The notes beneath the pieces are model-generated. The model saw only the letters and a program-made list of their open reading frames with translations, was not told the origin of the DNA and searched no databases. 64,000 bases of DNA from Palsa-504 sp963789225 (GTDB taxonomy: Bacteria > Actinomycetota > Actinomycetes > Streptosporangiales > Streptosporangiaceae), in assembly GCA_963789225.1 (NCBI GenBank), contig CAWBKD010000046.1:1178001-1242000 (forward strand), read 5' to 3'. Positions 54,228 through 62,305 of the stretch are shown piece after piece; the stretch's first letter is position 1, and each line of letters opens with the position of its first letter. A program made the translations under genes and the position numbers.

Positions 54228-55693
54228 TTTACGTGGATCAGGTCACCACGGGCCCTGGCCCGGATGCCGAAGACGCGGTGCTTGAACATTTCGGCTACCG
54301 CCAGCAGTTCGTCCGCTCGCTGCGCCACTTCGAGTCGTTCGCCGTGGCGTTCTCGTTCATCTCCATCACCACCGGGATCTTCACCACCTACGCGTTCGCC
54401 CTGGCCACGGGCGGGACGCGGGCCATCTGGACCTGGCTCATCGTGGTGGCCGGGCAGTCGCTCGTGGCGCTGGTCTACGGCGCGCTCTCGGTCCGGGTCC
54501 CGCTGGCCGGGTACTCCTACCAGTGGGCTTCCCGGCTGGCCAACACCCAGGTCGGCTGGTGGTACGGCTGGATGACGTTCGCGTTCCTCACCATCGTGAC
54601 GGTGTCGGTGGACTACGGCCTGGTCCAGGTGGCCTTCCAGCCGCTGATCGGCGAGACGTACACCCCGACCAGCGCGGCGCTTGAGACGCTCGTCGTGCTG
54701 GCCCTCCAGGCGGCGCTGATCATCTACTCGACCAGGGCCACCACCCGGGTGAACAACACCGCGGTGGCCACCGAGATCATCGGGATCGCCGGCCTGACCG
54801 TCCTGCTGCTGATCGTGGCCGCCGTCAGGTCCATGGGGCACTGGTCCAACCTGGGCGCCACCGGCCCGGTCCCGCACCTCGGCTACTACAAGTACCTCGG
54901 GCCGTTCATGCTGGCCACGCTGCTCGGCGCGTACACGATCGTGGGCTTCGAGGCGGCGAGCAACCTGGCCGAGGAAACCCACGAGCCGCAGAAGGTCATC
55001 CCGCGCGCGATGATCCGTGCGGTGCTGCTGTCCGGTGTGGTCGGGTTCTTGTTCCTGCTCGTGCTGGCCTACGCGACGAACAAGGCGGCGTACGCCAGCG
55101 CCGCGCCGGTCGCATCCATCGTGCACGACGTGCTCGGCGGCGTGGTCCAGAAGATCTTCCTCGTCTTCGTCTGCGTGTCGATCTTCGCCTGCGGCCTGAT
55201 CATCATGGTGACCAACGGCCGGCTGATCTTCTCGATGGCGCGGGACCGTCGGCTGCCTGGGCACCAGTTCCTCAGCCGCGTGCCGCGGGCGACCGCCGGC
55301 CCGTCCTGGGCCACCGTCCTGGCCGCGGTGCTCGGCGGTGTCATCACGCTGGTGCTGATCAACCACACCTCCGCGCTGGCCACCCTGTTCACCGCCTCGA
55401 CGATCATGCCCGCGCTGCTGTACGCGGGGACGGTCCTGCTCTACGTGTTCACCTCACCCCGGCGTGGCCAGGGCGAGCACCACCGCACGTTCGGCAAATG
55501 GGGTATACCGATTATCGCTGGGGCCCTGATCTGGCTGGCCTACGAGCTGATCATCCTGATCGGGCCGGCCGTGTTCCGCGATGCGCAGTACTACGTGCTC
55601 GGCGCACTCGGCGTGGGGCTGGTGGTCTACGTGGTGCAGCTGATCGTCGAGCCGCGGGCGATGCGCACCGAGCCTGGGCAGAGCCCGGACTAG
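54224..55693 (+). CDS. APC-superfamily permease
   Basis: A 489-residue membrane transporter with about twelve segments. FESFAVAFSFISITTGIFTT is the first conserved segment, and GAYTIVGFEAASNLAEETHE carries the GFE(A)-x-ET motif of APC permeases. Amino acids, amines or related cations are the usual substrates, which is unusual for an operon that otherwise looks built for a glycerol-like polyol. Start is a GTG at 54224 overlapping the DeoR stop. Confidence 0.92.
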   Translation: MIYVDQVTTGPGPDAEDAVLEHFGYRQQFVRSLRHFESFAVAFSFISITTGIFTTYAFALATGGTRAIWTWLIVVAGQSLVALVYGALSVRVPLAGYSYQWASRLANTQVGWWYGWMTFAFLTIVTVSVDYGLVQVAFQPLIGETYTPTSAALETLVVLALQAALIIYSTRATTRVNNTAVATEIIGIAGLTVLLLIVAAVRSMGHWSNLGATGPVPHLGYYKYLGPFMLATLLGAYTIVGFEAASNLAEETHEPQKVIPRAMIRAVLLSGVVGFLFLLVLAYATNKAAYASAAPVASIVHDVLGGVVQKIFLVFVCVSIFACGLIIMVTNGRLIFSMARDRRLPGHQFLSRVPRATAGPSWATVLAAVLGGVITLVLINHTSALATLFTASTIMPALLYAGTVLLYVFTSPRRGQGEHHRTFGKWGIPIIAGALIWLAYELIILIGPAVFRDAQYYVLGALGVGLVVYVVQLIVEPRAMRTEPGQSPD

Positions 55694-55695
55694 GC

Positions 55696-57135
55696 GTGAA
55701 CGTCCTGGCCATCGACCAGGGCACCTCCGCCACCAAGGCGCTGCTGGTCGGGCCGGGCGGCGAGGTGCTCGGGCGCGGCGAGGTACCCGTCCGTACGCGC
55801 AGCGTGGACGACGGCGGGGTGGAGGCCGACCCGGAGGAGCTGTTCGGGTCGGTGGTCGCGGCCGGCGAGGCGGCGCTGGCCGCGGCGGGCGCGCCTGCGC
55901 ACGCGGTCGCGCTGGCCAACCAGGGCGAGACCGTGCTCGCCTGGGACCCGGCCACGGGCAGGCCGCTCACGCCGGCGATCGTCTGGCAGGACCGCCGAGC
56001 GTCGGTGGTCTGCGACCGGCTCGCGGACCGGGCCACCGAACTGGCTGAGATCACCGGCCTGCCGCTCGACCCGTACTTCGCCGCCCCGAAGATGACCTGG
56101 CTACGTGAGAACCTGACCGCGGACGGCGTGGTCACCACGACCGACACGTGGCTGCTGCGCCGGCTGGGCGCGGGGTACGTGACCGACGCCGCGACCGCCT
56201 CGCGGACGATGCTGCTCGACCTCAGGGCGGTGGAGTGGTCGGAGGCGGCGTGCGCGGCGTTCGGGATCGAGGCGGGGTCGCTGCCGCGGGTGGCGGACTG
56301 CGCAGGGGTCGTGGGCGAGACGTCGGCGTTCGGGCGGGCACTGCCGGTCGCCGGGATCGCGGTCGACCAGCAGGCCGCGCTGCTCGCCCAGCGCTGCCTG
56401 GTCGCGGGCGACGCGAAGTGCACGTACGGGACCGGCGCGTTCCTGCTGGTTACGACGGGGGCCGTGGCGGCACGGTCTGGCGCGGGGCTTTCCGCGTCGG
56501 TGGCCTGGCGGCTGGGGGGCGAGGCCACGTACTGCCTGGACGGGCAGGTGTACACGGCGGGATCGGCACTGCGGTGGCTGGCGGGTCTGGGCGTGCTCGG
56601 TTCGCCTGCCGAACTCGACGCGGTGGGTTCGGCTGTGCCTGACTCGGGCGGGGTGATCTTCGTGCCCGCGCTGGCCGGGCTCGGCGCGCCGTACTGGGCG
56701 CCGGGCGCGCGAGGGCTGCTGTCCGGGCTGACGCTCGGGACCTCGCGGGGGCACCTGGCCCGCGCGGTCGCCGAGGGCATCGCCGCGTCGGTGGCCGAGC
56801 TGGCCGCGGCGGCGTGCGCCGACCTGGGGCGGCCGCTCGCGTCGCTGCGCGTGGACGGCGGGCTGACCGGATCCCGGCTGCTCATGCAGGCGCAGGCCGA
56901 CCTGCTGCAGCTGCCCGTGCTCCTGTCCAGGTCCGGGGCCGCGGACGCGACCGCGCTCGGCGTGGCGGCGCTGGCGCGGCTGGGCACCGGGGAGGCGGGT
57001 TCGGTGGGCGAGGCCCTCGGGCCGGCTGAGGTGGAAGAGGTGGTGGAGCCGTCGATCACCGCCGACGAGGCGGCCGAACGGCTGATGGTTTTCCGGGCCG
57101 CGGTCGAGGCGATCCTGGCCCTGGCCGAACGATGA
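55696..57135 (+). CDS. FGGY-family kinase, glycerol kinase-like
   Basis: A 479-residue sugar/polyol kinase. The phosphate-1 loop is VLAIDQGTSATKALLVGPGG. The substrate region NQGETVLAWDPATGRPL and IVWQDRRAS is glycerol-kinase-like. KCTYGTGAFLLVTTG and the adenosine motif LRVDGGLTGSRLLMQAQADL complete the fold. The GTG at 55696 follows the permease stop by 2 bp; upstream in-frame codons overlap the permease and are not native. It should phosphorylate the imported substrate. Confidence 0.93.
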   Translation: MNVLAIDQGTSATKALLVGPGGEVLGRGEVPVRTRSVDDGGVEADPEELFGSVVAAGEAALAAAGAPAHAVALANQGETVLAWDPATGRPLTPAIVWQDRRASVVCDRLADRATELAEITGLPLDPYFAAPKMTWLRENLTADGVVTTTDTWLLRRLGAGYVTDAATASRTMLLDLRAVEWSEAACAAFGIEAGSLPRVADCAGVVGETSAFGRALPVAGIAVDQQAALLAQRCLVAGDAKCTYGTGAFLLVTTGAVAARSGAGLSASVAWRLGGEATYCLDGQVYTAGSALRWLAGLGVLGSPAELDAVGSAVPDSGGVIFVPALAGLGAPYWAPGARGLLSGLTLGTSRGHLARAVAEGIAASVAELAAAACADLGRPLASLRVDGGLTGSRLLMQAQADLLQLPVLLSRSGAADATALGVAALARLGTGEAGSVGEALGPAEVEEVVEPSITADEAAERLMVFRAAVEAILALAER

Positions 57136-58523
57136 CGGATCCGGGGTCCTCCGTCGCCGACGTGGTCATCGTGGGCGCCGGGGTGGTCGGCACCGCGATC
57201 GCGCGCACGCTGGCGCGCTACCGCCTGGACTGCGTGCTGGCCGACGCGGCCTGCGACGTCGGCACGGGCACGTCGAAGGCGAACACCGCGATCCTGCACA
57301 CCGGGTTCGACGCCAAGCCAGGCACGCTGGAAAGCCGGTTGCTGTCTCGCGGTAGCGCACTGCTGCGGGAGTACGCCGCGGCCACCGGCATCCCGGTGGA
57401 GTACACCGGCGCGCTGCTTGTGGCCTGGACGGAGGAGCAGTTTGCGGCCCTGCCGGACCTGGAGGAGAACGCGCGGCGGAACGGATACCTGGCTATTCGG
57501 CAGGTTGGGGCGGCCGAGCTGTACGCCCGGGAGCCTGCGCTGGGGCCCGGGGCGCTGGGGGCGCTGGAGATTCCGGACGAGGCGATCATCTGCCCGTGGA
57601 CGACGCCGCTCGCGTTCGCGACCGAGGCGGTCGGCGCCGGCGTTCGGCTGCTGCTCGGGACCTGCGTGACCGGGGTTTCCGCGGTGGACGGGCGCTATGA
57701 GCTCGCGACGACGCGTGGGGTTTTGCGGGGCCGGTGGGTGGTCAACGCGGCCGGGCTGCGCAGTGACGCGGTCGACCGGATGTTCGGCGGGGACGGGTTC
57801 ACGATCCGGCCGCGGCGGGGCGAGCTGATCGTGTTCGACAAGCTCGCGAGGTCGCTGCTGCGGTCGATCCTGCTGCCGGTGCCGACCGCGCGGAGCAAGG
57901 GGGTGCTCGTCGCGCCCACGGTATACGGGAACGTGCTGCTGGGGCCGACGGCCGAGGACGTCCCTGACCGCTCCGATACCGCAACGACGGCCGCCGGGCT
58001 GGAGTCGCTGATGGCGGCGGGTGGGCGCATCCTGCCCGGGCTGGAAGACGAGGAGGTCACCGCGACGTACGCCGGCCTGCGGGCGGCGACCGAGCACGCG
58101 GACTACCAGATCCGCGTCGACGGAGCACAGCGGTACGCGTGCGTGGCCGGGATCCGGTCCACCGGGCTTTCTGCATCGCTCGGCATCGCCGAGCACGTAG
58201 TCGGGTTGCTGGGTGAGGCGGGGTTGGCGCTGCGGCCTCGTGCTTCGGCTGTGCCCCTGCCGCGCATGCCGTATATCGGGGAGGCCGGGCGGCGGCCGTA
58301 CCAGGACGCGTCGCTTATCGCGAGCGACGGGGCGTACGGGCAGATCGTGTGCCACTGCGAGCGGGTCAGCCTGGGTGAGGTGAGGGACGCGCTGGCCAGC
58401 CCGGTCCCGCCCGCCGACCTCGGCGGGCTGCGCCGCAGGACCCGCGCCATGAACGGGCGCTGCCAGGGGTTCTTCTGCGCGGCCACGGTGTCCCGGCTGT
58501 TCTCGGGGGCGGGACTTCCGTGA
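57132..58523 (+). CDS. GlpA-like FAD-dependent dehydrogenase with C-terminal iron-sulfur domain
   Basis: A 463-residue flavoprotein. The FAD loop is DVVIVGAGVVGTAIARTLAR, and TGTSKANTAILHTGFDAKPG is the DAO-family signature of G3P dehydrogenases. The C-terminus has a BFD-like [2Fe-2S] motif: CHCERVSLGEVRDAL and RCQGFFC. This matches GlpA of the anaerobic glycerol-3-phosphate dehydrogenase. It overlaps the kinase and the next gene by 4 bp each. It likely oxidises the kinase product. Confidence 0.93.
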   Translation: MTDPGSSVADVVIVGAGVVGTAIARTLARYRLDCVLADAACDVGTGTSKANTAILHTGFDAKPGTLESRLLSRGSALLREYAAATGIPVEYTGALLVAWTEEQFAALPDLEENARRNGYLAIRQVGAAELYAREPALGPGALGALEIPDEAIICPWTTPLAFATEAVGAGVRLLLGTCVTGVSAVDGRYELATTRGVLRGRWVVNAAGLRSDAVDRMFGGDGFTIRPRRGELIVFDKLARSLLRSILLPVPTARSKGVLVAPTVYGNVLLGPTAEDVPDRSDTATTAAGLESLMAAGGRILPGLEDEEVTATYAGLRAATEHADYQIRVDGAQRYACVAGIRSTGLSASLGIAEHVVGLLGEAGLALRPRASAVPLPRMPYIGEAGRRPYQDASLIASDGAYGQIVCHCERVSLGEVRDALASPVPPADLGGLRRRTRAMNGRCQGFFCAATVSRLFSGAGLP

Positions 58524-59785
58524 ACGTCGACGTGCTGGTGGTCGGGGCGGGTCCTGCGGGGCTGTCCGCGGCGGCCGAACTGCGGCGGCTCGGGGTGGGT
58601 TCGGTGCTGGTGGCCGACCGGGAGGCGGCGGCGGGCGGGATCCCGCGGCACAGCTGGCACACCGGGTACGGGCTGCGTGACCTGCACCGGGTCATGACCG
58701 GTCCGGCGTACGCGCGGGCGCTGACCGCCGCGGCGGTGGCCGCTGGGGCCGAGGTTCGCCTGGGGACGACCGTGACGTGCTGCGCGCCCGGCGCGGCGGG
58801 CGGCTTCGGGGTGACGATGACCAGCGCGCGGGGCATCGAGACGGTGGGCGCGGGGGTCGTGCTGCTCGCCACCGGGTGCCGGGAGCGGCCGCGTCCCGCT
58901 CGGCTGGTCCCGGGTGATCGCCCGGCCGGGGTGATGACCACCGGCGAGCTGCAGCAGCGGGTGTACCTGGGGGGCGAACGCTTGTCCGGGCGGGCGCTGG
59001 TAGTGGGGGCCGAGCACGTGAGCTTCTCCGCGGTGGTGACGCTCGCGCACGCGGGCGCGCGCGTGGTGGCGCTGGTCACCGAGTACGAGCGGCAGCAGAG
59101 CTACGCGGCGTTCCGGGCCGGGGCGGCGCTGCGCTGGCGGGTCCCGGTCTGGACCTCGACCGCGGTGCGCCGGGTGGACGGGCGGGAGCGCCTTTCCGGC
59201 GTTGAGGTGGCGGACCTGCGCACCGGGGCGACGCGGTTCGTCCCGTGCGACACGCTGGTCTTCACCGCGGACTGGATTCCCGATCACGAGCTGGCGCGGC
59301 ACGCCGGGCTCGACCTGGATCCCGGCACCCGCGGGCCGACGGTGGACACGCTGCTGCGGACTTCGGCCGCGGGCGTGTTCGCCGCGGGCGTGTTCGCCGC
59401 GGGCAACCTGGTGCACGCGGCCGAGACCGCGGACATCGCCGCGTTGTCGGGTCGGCACGCCGCGCGGCAGATCGCCGCGGCGCTGAGTGAGGTGGCGTCT
59501 CCCCCGGCCTCGGTGCCGGTGCGGGCCGAGCCGCCGCTGCGATGGATTTCACCGAACGCCGTCGCTGTCGCGGTGGGCGGCCGCGCCGCCCCTCCCCCGC
59601 TGGGCCGGTTCGTCCTGCGCAGCGCCGAGTTCCGCCGGCTGGCTCGGCTGGAGGTCCGGCAGGACGGCCGGCTCCTGGGCCGTTCCGGGCCGGTCCGGCT
59701 GATCCCGGGGCGGCCGGTGCACCTGGGCGCGGGCTGGCTGACCCGGGTCGACCCGGTGGGCGGCCCTGTGCACGTGGGACCGTAG
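58520..59785 (+). CDS. GlpB/HcnA-like FAD-NAD(P) oxidoreductase
   Basis: A 421-residue pyridine-nucleotide-disulfide-type flavoprotein. VLVVGAGPAGLSAAAELRRL binds FAD, and ALVVGAEHVSFSAVVTLAHA is the second Rossmann loop, where the first conserved Gly pair is altered. The second FAD motif AAGVFAAGVFAAGNLVH contains a five-residue duplication. A C-terminal region (about 330-421) follows. It probably passes electrons from the GlpA-like partner. It overlaps that gene by 4 bp and ends the coupled operon. Confidence 0.88.
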   Translation: MNVDVLVVGAGPAGLSAAAELRRLGVGSVLVADREAAAGGIPRHSWHTGYGLRDLHRVMTGPAYARALTAAAVAAGAEVRLGTTVTCCAPGAAGGFGVTMTSARGIETVGAGVVLLATGCRERPRPARLVPGDRPAGVMTTGELQQRVYLGGERLSGRALVVGAEHVSFSAVVTLAHAGARVVALVTEYERQQSYAAFRAGAALRWRVPVWTSTAVRRVDGRERLSGVEVADLRTGATRFVPCDTLVFTADWIPDHELARHAGLDLDPGTRGPTVDTLLRTSAAGVFAAGVFAAGNLVHAAETADIAALSGRHAARQIAAALSEVASPPASVPVRAEPPLRWISPNAVAVAVGGRAAPPPLGRFVLRSAEFRRLARLEVRQDGRLLGRSGPVRLIPGRPVHLGAGWLTRVDPVGGPVHVGP

Positions 59786-59818
59786 CGGCGCTCGGGCGCC
59801 CACGCTGGCCTGGACTCG

Positions 59819-60145
59819 GTGCTGGTGGCCATCCAGGCGACCGCCGATGCGGCGCGCGTGACCGGCCGGTACGAGCTGCGCATCCGCGCCGACACGTTCG
59901 CGATCGACGGGACATCCGGCTCGGTCCGCATCCGGCGCGGGACCGCCGACCTGCCTGACGCGACCGCCACCATCGATCCCGACGCCTTCTTCTCCCTGGT
60001 CCTCGGCCAGCGTCCGATCGGCGACGCGATCGCCTCCGGTGAGCTGCGCCTAGACGGCAGCCCCGACGCCGCCGAGCGCCTTACCGACCTGCTGCTCGCG
60101 CTGGTCACGGCCATGCCGCAAACCGTGAACGCCTCGGGGTTATGA
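59819..60145 (+). CDS. SCP2-like domain protein, probably a truncated HxlR-type regulator
   Basis: A 108-residue SCP2/sterol-carrier-like domain: RYELRIRADTFAIDGTSGSV, PDATATIDPDAFFSLVLGQR and GELRLDGSPDAAERLTDLLL. In actinomycetes this domain often follows an HxlR winged helix in regulators. Here no DNA-binding part exists, and the frame is open back to the GlpB-like stop. A start at GTG 59819 is the best guess. It is either a free-standing domain or a remnant. Confidence 0.6.
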   Translation: MLVAIQATADAARVTGRYELRIRADTFAIDGTSGSVRIRRGTADLPDATATIDPDAFFSLVLGQRPIGDAIASGELRLDGSPDAAERLTDLLLALVTAMPQTVNASGL

Positions 60146-60170
60146 GGGGTAACACATAGTTCGTTCGGGA

Positions 60171-60222
60171 TTATGGATTCGCCAGCCAGCCGCGAACCCG
60201 GTCGCCGTGTTCGTCGAGCTCA
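60171..60222 (-). pseudogene. CaiB/BaiF CoA-transferase 3'-end remnant
   Basis: The minus strand reads ELDEHGDRVRGWLANP and stops at 60171. The complete caiB-family gene ends KLDEHGDEVRAWLEHPD at 62306. The two DNA stretches are related over about 60 bp in the same orientation and bracket the low-GC operon. Confidence 0.75.
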
Positions 60223-60283
60223 GGTCGGCGGGATGAGTCGAGTCGAAAGGGCCCGATTATGGCCCAAGCCAGGGCTTACGGAC

Positions 60284-60943
60284 CTACGGATCCTGTGCTA
60301 TGCACGCCGATGCCGAGAGCTGCCTTCCCGGGGGAACGGCGGAAATAGCAGGAGTGCTCGTGCTTGCGCTGGTGGTCGCGGTAGCTTGTACCTCGACGCT
60401 GTAACACTTCTGCGAGGTCGCGGTCGAGGCGAGAACCGCGGCCACGATGATGCTGGCCAGCAGGAGCCCTGGATAGAGGACCTGAAAGAATACCCTTGGC
60501 CGGAAGGCCTGCCAGCTAAGCTTTTTCCAGCTAAATTCATGAATGTTGCTGTAAACGCCGAAATAATGGTGGTTTAGGGCTACCCTAAGATCGATTTGCG
60601 AATCGGGATCGTCAGCTCCCCTGGCGAGAGTCTTGTGATATTGCTGAGATATCTCCTCAAGCTTTGTTGCTTGCCCAAGCGCCTGATTATAAAGCCAGGA
60701 ATGGTATATGTCGAGCAGCCCCGATACCGCGACGATCACGAAACCGGCTACCGCGAGTGTCCATCGGCTGGTGTCGAAGGCCAAGGCGATGACCGCGCCC
60801 CATGCGGTAAGCAATAGGCCCCGTGTCGTCCCGGCTGTACCGATGACACCTTCGATGAATTTAGTTGTTCGCTCGTAGTCCAATTCTACAAGCCTGACGA
60901 GTTCCCTCGTCGCCGCAGACACCGGAAGATCATCATTGGGCAT
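60284..60943 (-). CDS. Three-segment membrane protein, candidate effector
   Basis: A 219-residue protein of unknown family. An N-terminal helical region (ATRELVRLVELDYERTTKFI) precedes a membrane hairpin at about 40-57 and 61-80. A cytosolic helical stretch follows (LEEISQQYHKT and around NHHYFGVY), then a third segment at about 152-173 and a Ser/Thr tail with three Cys. The layout resembles SLATT-like or pore-forming effectors linked to nucleotidyltransferases (inference). Its start overlaps the preceding gene by 11 bp. GC content is clearly below the surrounding DNA. Confidence 0.75.
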   Translation of the reverse strand: MPNDDLPVSAATRELVRLVELDYERTTKFIEGVIGTAGTTRGLLLTAWGAVIALAFDTSRWTLAVAGFVIVAVSGLLDIYHSWLYNQALGQATKLEEISQQYHKTLARGADDPDSQIDLRVALNHHYFGVYSNIHEFSWKKLSWQAFRPRVFFQVLYPGLLLASIIVAAVLASTATSQKCYSVEVQATATTSASTSTPAISAVPPGRQLSASACIAQDP

Positions 60944-61433
60944 TCTTTTTCCTCAGGTAAGCTACCGCTGATTTGTAGTGATCAAGGGCCTGCCTAGCGT
61001 GATCGGCGATTTCCGGCAGGCTGGCGTATGTGGCCCAGGCCTGAATACTCCCTAGCAGCCTGGGGATGTTCTGCTCGTGAAACTGCCAGAAGTCGTGATC
61101 GTGCGTGAAATACAGCCCATCCTTGAGATCTGGCTGCAAGTCACAGAACTCCTCGTACCGGACGATCAGCTGGCGCTCGGCGGCGTGCTCGGGGCCGTCA
61201 AGCGATAGTCTTATCCGGTCTGCGCGATCTTGCTCTTGGCCATCGAACCCTGTTATGGGGTCATGCAAGACGTTTTGGAAGAACTGCAGGAAGAAATTGA
61301 AATAGAATACGACTATAGGCGTATTATCACCCAGAGTCGAATCGGGTTTCACAGCTCCCTTGAGAACGGAATCTGTATATTCCTCGACACGCTTAAATAG
61401 CGCCAGGCTGATGGGACTCCCATTGTCGTTCAC
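60933..61433 (-). CDS. Unknown 166-residue helical protein
   Basis: No domain recognised. The protein is predicted largely helical, rich in aromatics and charged residues (YFNFFLQFFQNVLHDPITGF, YFTHDHDFWQFHEQNIPRLL, RQALDHYKSAVAYLRKKN). Clusters of His and Asp (FTHDHDFWQFHE) could bind metal, but no known motif fits. It overlaps the nucleotidyltransferase stop by 4 bp and the membrane-protein start by 11 bp, so the three are translated together. Confidence 0.75.
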   Translation of the reverse strand: MNDNGSPISLALFKRVEEYTDSVLKGAVKPDSTLGDNTPIVVFYFNFFLQFFQNVLHDPITGFDGQEQDRADRIRLSLDGPEHAAERQLIVRYEEFCDLQPDLKDGLYFTHDHDFWQFHEQNIPRLLGSIQAWATYASLPEIADHARQALDHYKSAVAYLRKKNAQ

Positions 61434-62152
61434 GGCACGGCCAGCCGTTGGATGGCGGCTAGCGCCGCGCGGGCATGATCCTCAGCATCCCGATAGCCAT
61501 ACGGTATCTCGCAGCGGCGGCCCGAGATAAGAAGCGAGAAGGCCCGAAGCTCAGTCACGATATCCACATCCCTCGTGCGGTCTGGATAGAGATTGGCATA
61601 GGCGCTGAATATCGTACGATGATCGAATTCAGCGATACCTGATCGCAGCAAGGCCAGTATGACGACAGATTTGCCGATCACGTACAAGTGGGCGAGACAC
61701 GCCAGGTGGTTCCCGTTATACTGGGCCCAATCCCCCACCGGTCGGAGTCGGTCAAGCAGCATGGAAATTTCGTCGTCTATGCTCATCGACCGTCGCGACC
61801 GGGAAGCCATGGTCTTGGCCAGACGGCCGTCCTGGTCATACAGAATGACGCCTTCACGGCGTAGATGCTCGGTAAATGCGGGTCCGGTATCGAATAGCCG
61901 ACCCAGCTTATCCTCGGTCATATACAGCAGAGATAGATTCCGCTGCTTCAGTGCCGCGGGCAGTGCCGACCGCAGGCTCCGGCCGGTGATCTCCGGGTCA
62001 ATCCCGACGACGAGAAGGTCGATGTCACTCTCGTCGTCGCTGAGGCCACGCGCGACCGACCCGAACAAGAGCACGCCGCGAATTGCGGTCAGCCCGGAAA
62101 GCCACTCAGCTGCCTGTTCGGCTGCTTGCCTAGAGAGGGTAGTCGTGCCCAA
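61430..62152 (-). CDS. MNT-type nucleotidyltransferase with HEPN-like C-terminal half
   Basis: A 240-residue protein. The minimal nucleotidyltransferase motif is VLLFGSVARGLSDDESDIDL (GS-x-ARG, then D-x-D), with a second acidic position in a later strand. Residues about 130-240 are all-helical and end in RDAEDHARAALAAI. There R-x4-H has the spacing of HEPN ribonuclease motifs. Fusion of an MNT and a HEPN-like part in one chain, followed by a membrane gene, suggests a toxin-antitoxin or defence role (inference). It could also be an aminoglycoside-type nucleotidyltransferase. Confidence 0.8.
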   Translation of the reverse strand: MGTTTLSRQAAEQAAEWLSGLTAIRGVLLFGSVARGLSDDESDIDLLVVGIDPEITGRSLRSALPAALKQRNLSLLYMTEDKLGRLFDTGPAFTEHLRREGVILYDQDGRLAKTMASRSRRSMSIDDEISMLLDRLRPVGDWAQYNGNHLACLAHLYVIGKSVVILALLRSGIAEFDHRTIFSAYANLYPDRTRDVDIVTELRAFSLLISGRRCEIPYGYRDAEDHARAALAAIQRLAVP

Positions 62153-62305
62153 GGGAAACCCCCTCCCGCTACGGCAGCCCTAAGAGCCCTCCCATCGCAT
62201 GACACGCTACACCGCAAAGGGAGGTTGCTGAATACTGCGGTCATGCGAAACTGCCGAATATTCCCGAGGCCGAGACCGCCCGGCCTGGTGATCTCCTTAA
62301 TCGAC

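Noticed and set aside
58103..59458. Long minus-strand open frame opposite the GlpA/GlpB-like genes
   Set aside because: Antisense shadow rich in Arg, His and Pro; the plus-strand genes have full domain signatures.
61430..62152. CD-NTase of a CBASS system
   Set aside because: The motif spacing is that of minimal MNT-type nucleotidyltransferases and no Cap2/Cap3 genes are present.
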